Shown here in pieces: positions 34,376 through 43,378 of a DNA stretch of 64,000 bases (positions are counted from its first letter, which is position 1; each line of letters starts with the position of its first letter). The stretch is from Pseudomonas graminis (GTDB lineage: Bacteria > Pseudomonadota > Gammaproteobacteria > Pseudomonadales > Pseudomonadaceae). The notes under the pieces are model-generated. The model was not told where the DNA came from. It searched no databases and saw only the letters and a list, made by a program, of their open reading frames with translations. The DNA lies in contig NZ_SOCR01000014.1 of assembly GCF_004364335.1 (NCBI RefSeq), forward strand, positions 1 through 64,000. The letters run 5' to 3'. The translations under genes were made by a program, and so were the position numbers.

Positions 34376-35059
34376 TCAGAAAGCGCTGGGCTCTATCGCC
34401 GTAAAACGGCTGACGTTGACGTGTCCATCCAGTGCTCCGCCATCGCGCACCAGTGCGCAGGTGACCATGCCGGCCTGTTGCGCCGTATCGAGTTCTTCGA
34501 CGATATCGGACAGGAACAGAATCGCCTCCGCCGGCTGCCCGATGCTCGAGGCAATCGATCGATAGGACGCCTCCTCGCGCTTGGGGCCAGAGGTGGTATC
34601 GAAGTAGCCACTGAACAGTCCGGACAGATCGCCCGCCTCGGAGCAACCAAAGATCAGCTTCTGTGCCTGGATCGAGCCCGAGGAGTAGACGTAAAGCGCA
34701 TACCCCGCCTGATGCCAGCGTTTCAGCGCCTCAACGGCATCCGGATAGACATGCCCCTTGAGCTGCCCGGCCTGATACCCCTGTTGCCAGACCATGCCTT
34801 GCAAGGCTTTCAGCGGCGTGGCTTTGCGGTCTTCGGCGATCCATTGCAGCAGGATCTCAATGACCCGATCAACGTCGGCGTCGGGTTCGGCGCTGTCATT
34901 GCGCACGGCCTGCAGCTGGGCGGCCACGTCGGGTTCGGCAGCATGCTCGCGAACGAAGTCGGGCAGATGCTGTTTGGCGTACGGAAAGAGCACGTCGAAG
35001 ACGAAGCTCACCGCGCTGGTGGTGCCTTCGATGTCGGTCAGGATCGCTTTGATGGTCAT
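34376..35059 (-). CDS. mtnC: Enolase-phosphatase E1 (acireductone synthase)
   Basis: The 227-residue HAD-family enzyme of the methionine salvage pathway enolises and dephosphorylates 2,3-diketo-5-methylthiopentyl-1-phosphate to acireductone. The nucleophile motif ILTDIEGTT, typical of E1 in place of DxDxT, is at the N-terminus, then SSGSIQAQKLIFG, and ILFLSDIVEELD near the C-terminus. It is last in the MFS-mtnB-mtnD-mtnC series, 5 bases after mtnD, and is followed by a terminator. Confidence 0.95.
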   Translation of the reverse strand: MTIKAILTDIEGTTSAVSFVFDVLFPYAKQHLPDFVREHAAEPDVAAQLQAVRNDSAEPDADVDRVIEILLQWIAEDRKATPLKALQGMVWQQGYQAGQLKGHVYPDAVEALKRWHQAGYALYVYSSGSIQAQKLIFGCSEAGDLSGLFSGYFDTTSGPKREEASYRSIASSIGQPAEAILFLSDIVEELDTAQQAGMVTCALVRDGGALDGHVNVSRFTAIEPSAF

Positions 35060-35064
35060 ATTGA

Positions 35065-35610
35065 TCAGTCTTCCAGACGCGGGAACTGGCTGGCGATGCT
35101 CTCGCCGGTGAACTTGGCCACCCAGCCATCCGGGTTGTTGAACAGGCGAATGGCGACGAAATGCGGATGTTCGCCCATGTCGAACCAGTGCCGGGTGCCC
35201 GCCGGAACGGAGATCAGGTCGTTTTTCTCGCAGAGCACGGCATAGACGAAATCGTCGATGTGCAGGGTAAACAGCCCACGGCCGGCCACAAAGAAACGCA
35301 CTTCATCTTCGCCATGCTGATGCTCCTCAAGGAACTTGGCGCGCAGCTCGGCCTTTTGCGGATGATCGCTGTTGAGGCTGATCACATCGACGGTCACGTA
35401 GCCACGCTCGGTCATCAGCCTGTCGATCTGAGTGCGGTAGGCAGCAATCACTTCCTCCTGGCTGGCGCCGGGGGTGATCGGCGTTGCCGCCTGCCAGCGG
35501 TCGAACGCCACGCCGTGCTCGGCCAGGGTCGAGGCAATGTCTTCCAGGTGCGTCAGGACCTTGTTGGGCAGCTCGGGGGATGACACGTGATAAACGGACA
35601 GACTGCTCAT
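35065..35610 (-). CDS. mtnD: Acireductone dioxygenase
   Basis: The 181-residue cupin enzyme oxidises acireductone; with Fe it yields the methionine precursor, with Ni a CO-producing off-pathway reaction. The metal-binding HxHx(4)E pattern is visible in EHQHGEDEVRFFV, with a further His in TRHWFDMGE. It sits between mtnB and mtnC in the operon, with 109 bases to mtnB and 5 to mtnC. The start codon is ATG 35610. Confidence 0.93.
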   Translation of the reverse strand: MSSLSVYHVSSPELPNKVLTHLEDIASTLAEHGVAFDRWQAATPITPGASQEEVIAAYRTQIDRLMTERGYVTVDVISLNSDHPQKAELRAKFLEEHQHGEDEVRFFVAGRGLFTLHIDDFVYAVLCEKNDLISVPAGTRHWFDMGEHPHFVAIRLFNNPDGWVAKFTGESIASQFPRLED

Positions 35611-35719
35611 TTCGGGGCTTCCTCGGTTCGGTCCGCGTCTGTCGGCTCTGGGGCCGATCCGACGCGTTGATTCAGGCAGTGGGAACGCTGGAGTGCATGA
35701 TCGTTGCGCAGATCAGGGA

Positions 35720-36334
35720 TCAGCGGTTGAGCACGGACAGCGTCTTGAGCTCGCATTCGAACAAGAATTCAAAGGCTTCGATCTGGCGCAAGGCATCGCT
35801 CATCTTCGCGCCCCACGTGTACAGACCATGACCGCGAATCAGGTAACCGGCGCAGTCAGGGTGTTGATCCAGCCAGGGCTGGACCTTGTCTGCGAGCCGG
35901 GCGATGTCCTGATCGTTGTCGAAAATCGGCACCACCACTTTTGATTCATGGGTGGAAACGCCGCTGAAGGCTTTTTGCAGCTCGTAGTCCTCGAACACCA
36001 GATGATCACCGGCAGTAAGCCGGGACAGCACGGTGGCGTTGACCGAATGGGTGTGCAGCACAGCGCCCACCGCTGGCTTGCAGCGATAAAGCTGGGTGTG
36101 CAGCAGGGTTTCAGCCGACGGCTTTTTGCCGGGCTCCAGGCTGTTGCCGGCGAGGTCGGTGGCCAGCACGTCGTCCATGCCCAACTGACCCTTGTGCTTG
36201 CCGGAGACGGTCAGCAGCGCTTCGGTCGGCGACAGGCGCACGGAATAATTGCTGCTGGTGGCAGGTGACCAGCCCCGGGCGTACAGAAACTGCCCCGCCT
36301 GGATAATTTCCCGAGCCAGTGCTTCGCGACTCAT
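35720..36334 (-). CDS. mtnB: Methylthioribulose-1-phosphate dehydratase
   Basis: The 204-residue class II aldolase-fold enzyme dehydrates methylthioribulose-1-phosphate to the diketo intermediate. The zinc-site His pair is in LHTHSVNATVLSR and a further His in IRGHGLYTWG. The start at 36334 has GAGGAG upstream, and the MFS gene stop overlaps it by 4 bases. Neither mtnA nor mtnK/mtnP is in the window; they must be encoded elsewhere. Confidence 0.93.
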   Translation of the reverse strand: MSREALAREIIQAGQFLYARGWSPATSSNYSVRLSPTEALLTVSGKHKGQLGMDDVLATDLAGNSLEPGKKPSAETLLHTQLYRCKPAVGAVLHTHSVNATVLSRLTAGDHLVFEDYELQKAFSGVSTHESKVVVPIFDNDQDIARLADKVQPWLDQHPDCAGYLIRGHGLYTWGAKMSDALRQIEAFEFLFECELKTLSVLNR

Positions 36335-37479
36335 ACGCGCTCCTCTTTCATACATGTGGCGGTCAGAACAGCAGCGGCCACGGCCGCCAGACTCGCAATG
36401 GCAAAGGTCCAGCTGGCGCCCAGCGCGTTCCAGCTGTACCCGGAATACAAAGCGCCCATCGCCCCGCCCGTGCCGGAAAGGGCGGCGTACAACGCCTGAC
36501 CCTGACCTTGCTGGCGCGGGCCGAAACTGCGCTGCACGAAATGCACGGCCGAGGCATGAAAACTGCCGAACGTGGCCGCGTGCATCAGTTGGGCGACGAT
36601 CAGAATCGCCAGATGATCGGCCAGATTACCCAGCAAAAGCCAGCGCAATGCGGCGATCACGAAGCTGGTAATCAACACCTGACGGACACTGAAGCGCTGC
36701 AACACACGGCTCATCACCATGAACATCAACACTTCGGCGATCACCCCCAGCGCCCACAACAGGCCAATCATGCCGCGGGTGTAACCGAGGTGTTCCAGGT
36801 GCAGCGTGAGAAAGGTGTTATACGGCCCGTGGCTCAGTTGTATCAGGGCGACGCTGATGTAAAACGCCAGCACCCCCGGCCTGATCAGTTGCCTGAGAAA
36901 CCCCTCCCCCGCGACCCGCACACCCGAGACCAACGGCTGCGCGTTCGGCACCCACCAACTGCTGGCGATGATGCCGAGCAGGATCACCAGCAACAGTTGC
37001 GGGTAGTGATCCAGGCTGAACCACTCCAGCATCCGGCCCAGTATGACGACCGAGAGGATGAAACCGATCGATCCCCACAGCCGGATCTGGCTATAGCGGG
37101 AAGTCTGGCCCTGCAAATGCGTCAGCGTGATGACTTCGAATTGCGGCAGCACCGCGTGCCAGAAAAACGCATAGAGCGCCATGACCATCGCCAGCCAGGC
37201 GTAGGACGTATCGATGAGAATCAGGCTAAAACAGGCCAGTCCGCAGAGGGCGCCGAAGCGCACGATGGTCAGCCGTCGTCCGGTGTAATCGCCGAGCCAG
37301 CCCCACACGTTGGGCGCGACGCAGCGCATCAGCATCGGGATCGCCACCAGTTCGCCGATGCGCGCGGCGGAAAATCCCAGGTGGCTGAAATACAGCGCCA
37401 TGTAGGGCGCCGTGGCCCCAAGCAGGGCGAAATAAAAGAGGTAGAAGCTGGCGAGCCGCCAGTAAGGAAGCGCCGCCAC
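36331..37479 (-). CDS. MFS transporter, HcaT-like, coupled to mtnB
   Basis: The 382-residue MFS protein of about 12 helices resembles the MFS_1-like / HcaT group (FYLFYFALLGATAPYMALYF, then a GDYTGRR loop after helix 2). HcaT-type annotation implies phenylpropionate uptake, but here the gene is translationally coupled to mtnB by a 4-base overlap, so a substrate linked to methylthioribose salvage is plausible. This is inference. It starts 37 bases after aroC ends. Confidence 0.8.
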   Translation of the reverse strand: MAALPYWRLASFYLFYFALLGATAPYMALYFSHLGFSAARIGELVAIPMLMRCVAPNVWGWLGDYTGRRLTIVRFGALCGLACFSLILIDTSYAWLAMVMALYAFFWHAVLPQFEVITLTHLQGQTSRYSQIRLWGSIGFILSVVILGRMLEWFSLDHYPQLLLVILLGIIASSWWVPNAQPLVSGVRVAGEGFLRQLIRPGVLAFYISVALIQLSHGPYNTFLTLHLEHLGYTRGMIGLLWALGVIAEVLMFMVMSRVLQRFSVRQVLITSFVIAALRWLLLGNLADHLAILIVAQLMHAATFGSFHASAVHFVQRSFGPRQQGQGQALYAALSGTGGAMGALYSGYSWNALGASWTFAIASLAAVAAAVLTATCMKEERV

Positions 37480-37516
37480 GCTCAGATGACCGCAGCGGTG
37501 ACGCGCGGCTCAGGCA

Positions 37517-38608
37517 TTACAGTTGACCCAGAATAGGCGTCATCACGCGCACGTCGCTGTTTTGCCCGCGATGGCGCAGCAAGTGGTCGACCAGCACGAT
37601 GGCCATCATCGCTTCGGCGATGGGTGTGGCGCGGATGCCCACGCACGGGTCATGGCGCCCCTTGGTGATGACCTCAACGGAGTTGCCATCGACGTCGATC
37701 GAGTGCCCCGGCGTGGTGATGCTGGAGGTCGCCTTCAGCGCCAGGTGCGCAACGATCGGCTGGCCGGACGAAATGCCGCCGAGGATGCCGCCGGCGTTGT
37801 TCGACAGAAAACCCTCGGGGCTCATCTCGTCGCGGTGCTCGGTGCCACGCTGGGCAACGCAGGCAAAGCCGGCGCCGATCTCGACGCCTTTGACCGCGTT
37901 GATGCTCATCAGCGCGTGGGCCAGTTCGGCATCGAGACGGTCGAAAATCGGCTCGCCCAGGCCCGGCATCACGCCTTCGGCCACGACCGTGATCTTCGCG
38001 CCCACCGAGTCCTGATCGCGACGCAGCTGGTCCATGTAGGCTTCCAGCTCCGGCACCTTGCTCGGGTCGGGGCTGAAGAACGCGTTGTCTTCCACCGAGT
38101 CCCAGGTCTTGAACGGGATTTCGATCGGGCCGAGCTGGCTCATGTAGCCGCGAACGGTAATGCCCTGGGTGGCAAGAAACTTCTTGGCGATGGCCCCGGC
38201 GGCGACGCGCATGGCGGTCTCCCGCGCAGAGCTGCGACCGCCGCCACGGTAGTCGCGGATGCCGTATTTATGGTGGTAGGTGTAATCGGCGTGGGCGGGG
38301 CGGAACAGGTCCTTGATCGCCGAATAGTCCTTGGACTTCTGATCGGTGTTGCGGATCAGCAGGCCGATGGAGGCGCCGGTGGTCTTGCCTTCGAAGACGC
38401 CGGACAGGATCTCGACCTCGTCGGGCTCCTGACGCTGAGTGGTGTGGCGGCTGGTCCCCGGCTTGCGGCGGTCGAGGTCACGCTGCAGGTCTTCCAGCGA
38501 CAGCTCGATGCCCGGCGGGCAGCCGTCAACGATGGCAACCAGTGCCGGACCGTGGCTTTCGCCGGCAGTGGTGACAGTGAACAGCTTGCCGTAGGTATTG
38601 CCGGACAT
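37517..38608 (-). CDS. aroC: Chorismate synthase
   Basis: The 363-residue enzyme converts EPSP to chorismate with reduced FMN. The signature GKLFTVTTAGESHGPAL is at the N-terminus, then RPAHADYTYHHKYGIRDYRGGGRSSARET, and GGILGGISSGQPI later. The start at 38608 (MSGNTYG) has GGAG 9 nt upstream; the ATG at 38632 is not the family start. It probably leads the aroC-MFS-mtnBDC transcript. Confidence 0.96.
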   Translation of the reverse strand: MSGNTYGKLFTVTTAGESHGPALVAIVDGCPPGIELSLEDLQRDLDRRKPGTSRHTTQRQEPDEVEILSGVFEGKTTGASIGLLIRNTDQKSKDYSAIKDLFRPAHADYTYHHKYGIRDYRGGGRSSARETAMRVAAGAIAKKFLATQGITVRGYMSQLGPIEIPFKTWDSVEDNAFFSPDPSKVPELEAYMDQLRRDQDSVGAKITVVAEGVMPGLGEPIFDRLDAELAHALMSINAVKGVEIGAGFACVAQRGTEHRDEMSPEGFLSNNAGGILGGISSGQPIVAHLALKATSSITTPGHSIDVDGNSVEVITKGRHDPCVGIRATPIAEAMMAIVLVDHLLRHRGQNSDVRVMTPILGQL

Positions 38609-38735
38609 GCGGGAGGCTCCGAGGACGTTCAAAAACTCAAGCGCGCCAGTATACGCAGGCTTATGGCGCAGTTCATCCTCGAACCTTATTCATTTGCCCG
38701 CGTCCAATTGACACTTTATTGATGATGGTCCTGCA

Positions 38736-39731
38736 ATGCTAAGCGCCTTACCCCTGATTCGCGGCTTCTGGCCGCTGCGAGCGATCATCTTGAGCCTGAC
38801 CCTGCTGTCATCCATCGCCCACGCCGGAACGCCCGTTGTGCTGCAGCGCCCCATCAGCCTGGACACGGGCACCGGCGAGCTGTTTGGCACATTGCTGCTG
38901 CCCAAATCGGCGAAACCCGTGCCGGTAGTGTTGATCATCGCGGGCTCGGGGCCAACCGACCGTGACGGCAATAACTCCGACGGGGGACGCAACGACAGCA
39001 TGAAACGTCTCGCCCTGATCCTCGCCAAGCACAACATCGCCAGCGTGCGTTACGACAAGCGCGGCGTTGCGGCCAGTCGCCCCGCCACCCCGGACGAGCG
39101 CGATCTGAGCATCGAAAAATACGTCGACGACGCCGTCGCCTGGGCGGCCAAGCTCAAAACAGACTCGCGCCTGGGACCCCTGATTCTGATGGGCCACAGT
39201 GAAGGTGCGCTGGTGGCCACCCTGGCGGCGGAGCGTGCCGGCGCCGTGGCGTTGATCTCCGTAGCCGGTACCGGTCGGCCGGTGGATCAAGTGGTCCGCG
39301 AGCAACTGCAGGATCGCCTCCCTCCTCCGCTGCTGGCGCGCAGTGAGCAACTGATCGAGGAAATCAAGGCCGGCAAGACTGACAACGACGTGCCCGAGCC
39401 CCTCCAAGTGGTATTCCGCCCAAGCGTGCAGCCTTACCTGATTTCCTTGTTCCGGCAGAACCCGACGGCGGCGTTCGGACAGCTGAAAATCCCGACGCTG
39501 ATCATTCAGGGGCGCAACGACATGCAAGTGGGCGTGGGCGACGCCGAGCTGCTGCACAAGGCCAAACCCGACTCGCAACTGGCGATCATCGACGGCATGA
39601 ACCATGTGCTGCGCATCGTGCCGATGGACATCAAGCGGCAGTTGGCGTCCTACAAGGATCCGCAGTTGCCGTTGGCCAGCGAAGTGACCGATCGCATCCT
39701 GAAATTTCTCGACTCGGTACCGGCCGCCTGA
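38736..39731 (+). CDS. Secreted alpha/beta hydrolase
   Basis: The 331-residue protein has a signal peptide (hydrophobic core AIILSLTLLSSIAHA) and an alpha/beta-hydrolase domain with the nucleophile elbow LMGHSEGAL, a putative acid in GRNDMQVG and a His in DGMNHVLR. It is most likely a periplasmic esterase or peptidase-like hydrolase with unknown substrate. It is divergent from aroC. Confidence 0.85.
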   Translation: MLSALPLIRGFWPLRAIILSLTLLSSIAHAGTPVVLQRPISLDTGTGELFGTLLLPKSAKPVPVVLIIAGSGPTDRDGNNSDGGRNDSMKRLALILAKHNIASVRYDKRGVAASRPATPDERDLSIEKYVDDAVAWAAKLKTDSRLGPLILMGHSEGALVATLAAERAGAVALISVAGTGRPVDQVVREQLQDRLPPPLLARSEQLIEEIKAGKTDNDVPEPLQVVFRPSVQPYLISLFRQNPTAAFGQLKIPTLIIQGRNDMQVGVGDAELLHKAKPDSQLAIIDGMNHVLRIVPMDIKRQLASYKDPQLPLASEVTDRILKFLDSVPAA

Positions 39732-39859
39732 GGCCGGTGCTTTTCAACGCGCGAGCCGACGCACGATCCTTTAGCTTCGTCATAAACGGCCGATAGCTGT
39801 CTGCTGGCATCGTGTGCCGGTGCCATGTGCCGGGCAATGTCGATAACAGGATCGCCGTG

Positions 39860-40660
39860 ATGACAGAAGCAACCATGCAAACCGACGCGGTCGAGCCGAC
39901 CGATGCCAAAGAAGGCGAAGTCGCCGCGCCTGTCTTGTGGGAGGAAGTGCACGCCGAGCATTTCTCCATGCTGCGTCTGGCGCCCCTGCCCACCGACCGC
40001 GCGACCGGCGCCCGCCCGCTGCGTTTCGTCGAGTTCGGCAGGGCCGAGCGGCACAACAAAGAATTCAGCCTGCTGCGCATGAGCTATCAGCTGCCGGGGC
40101 AGAAGACCCGCAAAGAACAGAATTGTCTGGATGTCTGGGTGGATCACGCCAATCGCAGCGTTCGCGTGGGCCCGGCGTCAGGCTTGCAAATCGAGCCATG
40201 GAACCGCGGCCTGGGCCGTTTCATGCTGGCTCAGGGCATCAGCTGGGCGCAGAAACGTTGCGCCGAGTACAAGATCGAAGGCGTTGCGCTGGCCAACAAG
40301 GATGCGCTCAACGAGGACACACGTCTGCGTCGTGATCACTTCCTCAAGACCCAGGGTTTCGAAGTCGTCTACGCCGATGCGCAACACCTCAAAGGCACCA
40401 TCAAGGACGCCAAGGTCGGCAACCTCAATAACACCTGGAACGCCGACAAAATCCAGATCGTGCAGATCCTCGACGCCGCGCAGATGTTGCAACAGGCCGA
40501 ACAGAGGATTCAGGAACAGGACGTCACGATCAAGAAAACCGAAGACAAGGTCAGCAAATACCGCCGGGACGACGCCGGCCTGCGCTTCACCATCGCCTGC
40601 CTGGTCACCTTTGCCGTGTTTCAGGCCGGCCTGCTGATCTGGATTGCGACGCATCGGTGA
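39860..40660 (+). CDS. GNAT-like protein with C-terminal membrane helix
   Basis: I do not assign a function to this 266-residue protein. The middle (IEPWNRGLGRFMLAQGISWAQKRC, then RLRRDHFLKTQGFEVVY) resembles the acetyl-CoA-binding core of GNAT acetyltransferases. Residues after about 200 form a helical coil (QMLQQAEQRIQEQDVTIKKTEDKVSKY), and a C-terminal hydrophobic segment (FTIACLVTFAVFQAGLLIWIA) would anchor it to the inner membrane with the domain in the cytoplasm. ATG 39860 has AGGAT upstream; the frame opens at 39812. Confidence 0.65.
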   Translation: MTEATMQTDAVEPTDAKEGEVAAPVLWEEVHAEHFSMLRLAPLPTDRATGARPLRFVEFGRAERHNKEFSLLRMSYQLPGQKTRKEQNCLDVWVDHANRSVRVGPASGLQIEPWNRGLGRFMLAQGISWAQKRCAEYKIEGVALANKDALNEDTRLRRDHFLKTQGFEVVYADAQHLKGTIKDAKVGNLNNTWNADKIQIVQILDAAQMLQQAEQRIQEQDVTIKKTEDKVSKYRRDDAGLRFTIACLVTFAVFQAGLLIWIATHR

Positions 40661-40680
40661 GCCGGCATCATGAGGGGAAA

Positions 40681-40896
40681 GGCCGGTGTGCTCGTCATCA
40701 GATGTGCGATGTGAATGCCGACGCCTTCCCGGCTGAAGCCAGCCCCACAGTTGCATGCGGTCAGTAGGACCGGCTTTAGCCGGGAACAGGCCGGTGTGCT
40801 CGTCATCAGATGTGCAGTGTTAATCCCGACGCCTTCCCGGCTGAAGCCAGCCCCACAGTTGCATGCGGTCTGTAGGACTGGCTTTAGCCGGGAACA
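40681..40896. repeat. Two tandem copies of a 108-bp REP-containing unit
   Basis: The unit GGCCGGTGTGCTCGTCATCA... ending ...AGCCGGGAACA repeats at 40681-40788 and 40789-40896 with few substitutions, and a third copy begins at 40897. Each unit has an inverted pair of REP cores (CTTCCCGGCTGAAGCC and GGCTTTAGCCGGGAA). Confidence 0.85.
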
Positions 40897-40914
40897 GGCC
40901 AGCTGATTACCTGA

Positions 40915-41823
40915 CTAGACCCGCGCTGCGAACAGATCTTGATGCTTGCGGCACTGCTCCGCCGTCAGCATGAACACGCCATGGCCACCACGTTCGAATT
41001 CCAGCCAGGCGAAATCCACTTCCGGGTACAGGCTTTCGACGTGAACCTGGCTGTTGCCGACTTCCACGATCAACAAGCCCTTGTCGTTCAGATGGTCCGC
41101 AGCCTGGGCCAGCATGCGCCGCACCAGATTCAAGCCGTCGTCACCGCAGGCCAGCGCCAGCTCGGGTTCGTGCTGGTATTCGTCGGGCATGTCGGCGAAA
41201 TCTTCGGCATCGACGTACGGAGGGTTGGACACGATCAGGTCGAAACGCTGACCTGGCAGCCCGTCGAAACCATCGCCCTGCACGGTGTACACGCGCTGAT
41301 CCACGCCATGGCGCTCGATGTTCTGATTCGCCACTTCCAGCGCCTCGAACGACAGATCGGCTAACACCACTTCCGCGTTCTGGAACACGTCGGCGCAGGC
41401 GATGCCAATGCAGCCGGAGCCGGTGCAGAGGTCGAGAATGCGGGCCGGATCGTTGGCCAGCCAGGGTGCGAAACGCTGCTCGATCAATTCACCGATGGGC
41501 GAGCGCGGAATCAGCACGCGCTCGTCGACGATGAATGACATCCCGCAGAACCACGCTTCACCCAGCAGATACGCCGTGGGCACGCGCTCCTCGATGCGTC
41601 GCTTGATCAGGTGTTGAACCGCCACCAGCTCGTCTTCTTCAAGGTTGCAGTCCAGGTAACTGTCGGCAATTTCCCACGGCAGATGCAGGGCGCCGAGCAC
41701 CAACTGGCGAGCTTCGTCCCACGCGTTGTCGGTGCCATGACCGAAAAACAGGTCTTCCCCATGGAAACGGCTGACAGCCCAACGGATATGATCGCGCAGG
41801 GTGCGCAGGCGGGAAGTGATCAC
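40915..41823 (-). CDS. prmB: Ribosomal protein L3 N5-glutamine methyltransferase
   Basis: The 302-residue SAM-dependent methyltransferase modifies a glutamine of ribosomal protein L3. The NPPY motif is in IVSNPPYVDAED and the SAM motif I is ILDLCTGSGCIGIA. The start is GTG 41823, with AAGGAG just upstream; the frame open to 41904 has a poor leader. It is separated from aroC by two plus-strand genes here. Confidence 0.92.
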   Translation of the reverse strand: MITSRLRTLRDHIRWAVSRFHGEDLFFGHGTDNAWDEARQLVLGALHLPWEIADSYLDCNLEEDELVAVQHLIKRRIEERVPTAYLLGEAWFCGMSFIVDERVLIPRSPIGELIEQRFAPWLANDPARILDLCTGSGCIGIACADVFQNAEVVLADLSFEALEVANQNIERHGVDQRVYTVQGDGFDGLPGQRFDLIVSNPPYVDAEDFADMPDEYQHEPELALACGDDGLNLVRRMLAQAADHLNDKGLLIVEVGNSQVHVESLYPEVDFAWLEFERGGHGVFMLTAEQCRKHQDLFAARV

Positions 41824-42078
41824 GGCAGACTCCTTGAAAAAACGACGGGCGATTCTATCAGCCATCCACGCAACAAACGATCCCGCACCAGGCGCGGCGG
41901 CCACGCGCTAAACTTTCCGCAGTCTTTACCTCGTTTTGCAGGCACTATGACAGCAACCGCGACCTGCTCGACGGCTTGAAGCCCGGCAAAAAAGCGAGGT
42001 CTGTGAGCAGGGCGATTCACAGAATCGCTCTGCCAGTGGACAATGTGGCAAAAGCCCCACTCCAAGGAGCCCTCCCCG

Positions 42079-42702
42079 ATGTCTGTTTCAAACACTGGTC
42101 CGAAGACCATGTTTCAACTCAGTGGCCGTGAATATGCGGCGGCCACATTGAGTAATGCCACCCTGATCATCATCGATGCGCAGAAGGAATACCTTAGCGG
42201 CCCCCTCGCCCTGACCGGCGTTCAGGACGCTATCAATAACATCGTCAAGCTGGTCGCCGCTGCGCGCGCCGCGAAGTCGCCGATCATTCACGTGCGCCAT
42301 TTGGGCACCGTCGGCGGCATGTTCGATCCCCAGGGCGAGCGTGGGCAATTCGTGCCTGAACTGCAGCCCCAGGATGACGAGATCATCATCGAAAAACGCC
42401 TGCCGAACGCGCTGAACGGGACCGTCTCCACCGACGATCGCACCACCCTGCACAGCCTGCTGGAAAGCCGAGGCCGGCTGGATCTGGTGGTGTGCGGCTT
42501 CATGAGCCATTCCAGCGTCAGCACCACCGTGCGCGCGGCCAAGGATTACGGGTTTCGCTGCACGCTGGTTCAAGACGCCTGCGCCACCCGCGACCTGCCG
42601 ACCCCGAGCGGTGTCATCAAGGCCGAGCTGGTGCAGCAGGCGGAGATGGCCATCATGAACGACAACTTCGCCAAACTGGCGCTGACCAAAGACCTGATCT
42701 GA
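42079..42702 (+). CDS. Isochorismatase-family protein, Ser at the catalytic Cys position
   Basis: The 207-residue isochorismatase-fold protein has the family Asp in LIIIDAQKEYLSG, IIHVRHLGTVGG, and the nucleophile segment VCGFMSHSSVSTTVRAAKDYG. The position expected to be Cys in T/S-H-x-C-V is Ser. This is the second such case in the window (with 6101-6661); the two are otherwise dissimilar. Start 42079 has AAGGAG upstream. The natural reaction is unclear. Confidence 0.82.
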   Translation: MSVSNTGPKTMFQLSGREYAAATLSNATLIIIDAQKEYLSGPLALTGVQDAINNIVKLVAAARAAKSPIIHVRHLGTVGGMFDPQGERGQFVPELQPQDDEIIIEKRLPNALNGTVSTDDRTTLHSLLESRGRLDLVVCGFMSHSSVSTTVRAAKDYGFRCTLVQDACATRDLPTPSGVIKAELVQQAEMAIMNDNFAKLALTKDLI

Positions 42703-42935
42703 TTCCTCCCTCGACAGGAGCTGTTGTGACCGAGCTGACCGCGCATGCCCCTTGCGCGGATCATTTTCCGGCAGTTCCTGTAGAAAAGGCGTACAAATGC
42801 AGTCGTCAGGCAGGGTCACCCTGTTCGCCTGACCGCCTATCCGTTATCGACCCATGATGCCCCTGAAACCTGGCCAGGCGGGAACCACACCACCCTGTGC
42901 AGGTCAGAGCGCCGATACCCATAGAGGAAATCGGA

Positions 42936-43256
42936 ATGAAAATATCCGATGGTTTTGATGCCCGTCGCCTGCGCCCCAAAGGCCAGGGCAGCTGGCGGAT
43001 GCGCATTATTGCTGCGATTTCGGCCGTTCTGGCCACCGCTGGCGTGCTGCTGGCCATGGCCGGCGTTGCCAGTCTGATCGGCAACCCTGTTGCGCTGGGC
43101 GAGCTGAACGCCAGTCCGGCGGGCGCCGTGGTGACGGTGATTGTCGGTTTGCTGATGCTGTATGTCGGCATCTGGTTCTGGCGCCGCAGTCGTCGCCGTC
43201 GTCGTCGTGCCGGCGAACTCAACATGTCTCCCCATCTGATGAAGAAGCACGACTGA
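42936..43256 (+). CDS. Hypothetical two-helix membrane protein
   Basis: The 106-residue protein has two hydrophobic helices (IIAAISAVLATAGVLLAMAGVASL and AVVTVIVGLLMLYVGIWFW), followed by a very basic stretch of about ten Arg residues (RRSRRRRRR) and the end MSPHLMKKHD. The basic tail should sit in the cytoplasm. The start at 42936 has GAGGAAA upstream. The function is unknown. Confidence 0.7.
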   Translation: MKISDGFDARRLRPKGQGSWRMRIIAAISAVLATAGVLLAMAGVASLIGNPVALGELNASPAGAVVTVIVGLLMLYVGIWFWRRSRRRRRRAGELNMSPHLMKKHD

Positions 43257-43378
43257 CCCTCGCGTCATCCGCTGCCGTTTAATCATCGAAAGCTCTGAGC
43301 ATCGAGAGCGCTAATCATCGATAGTCGCGCCGATTCTGGCGTGACGTGGTTAAACTGGCCCCCTTCGCGGAGACCACC

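Noticed and set aside
36319..37536. 405-codon plus-strand frame opposite the MFS gene
   Set aside because: Antisense shadow rich in His/Gln, with no domain.
42837..43286. 149-codon minus-strand frame opposite the two-helix membrane protein
   Set aside because: The plus-strand frame has a good ribosome site and clear membrane helices; the minus one has neither.
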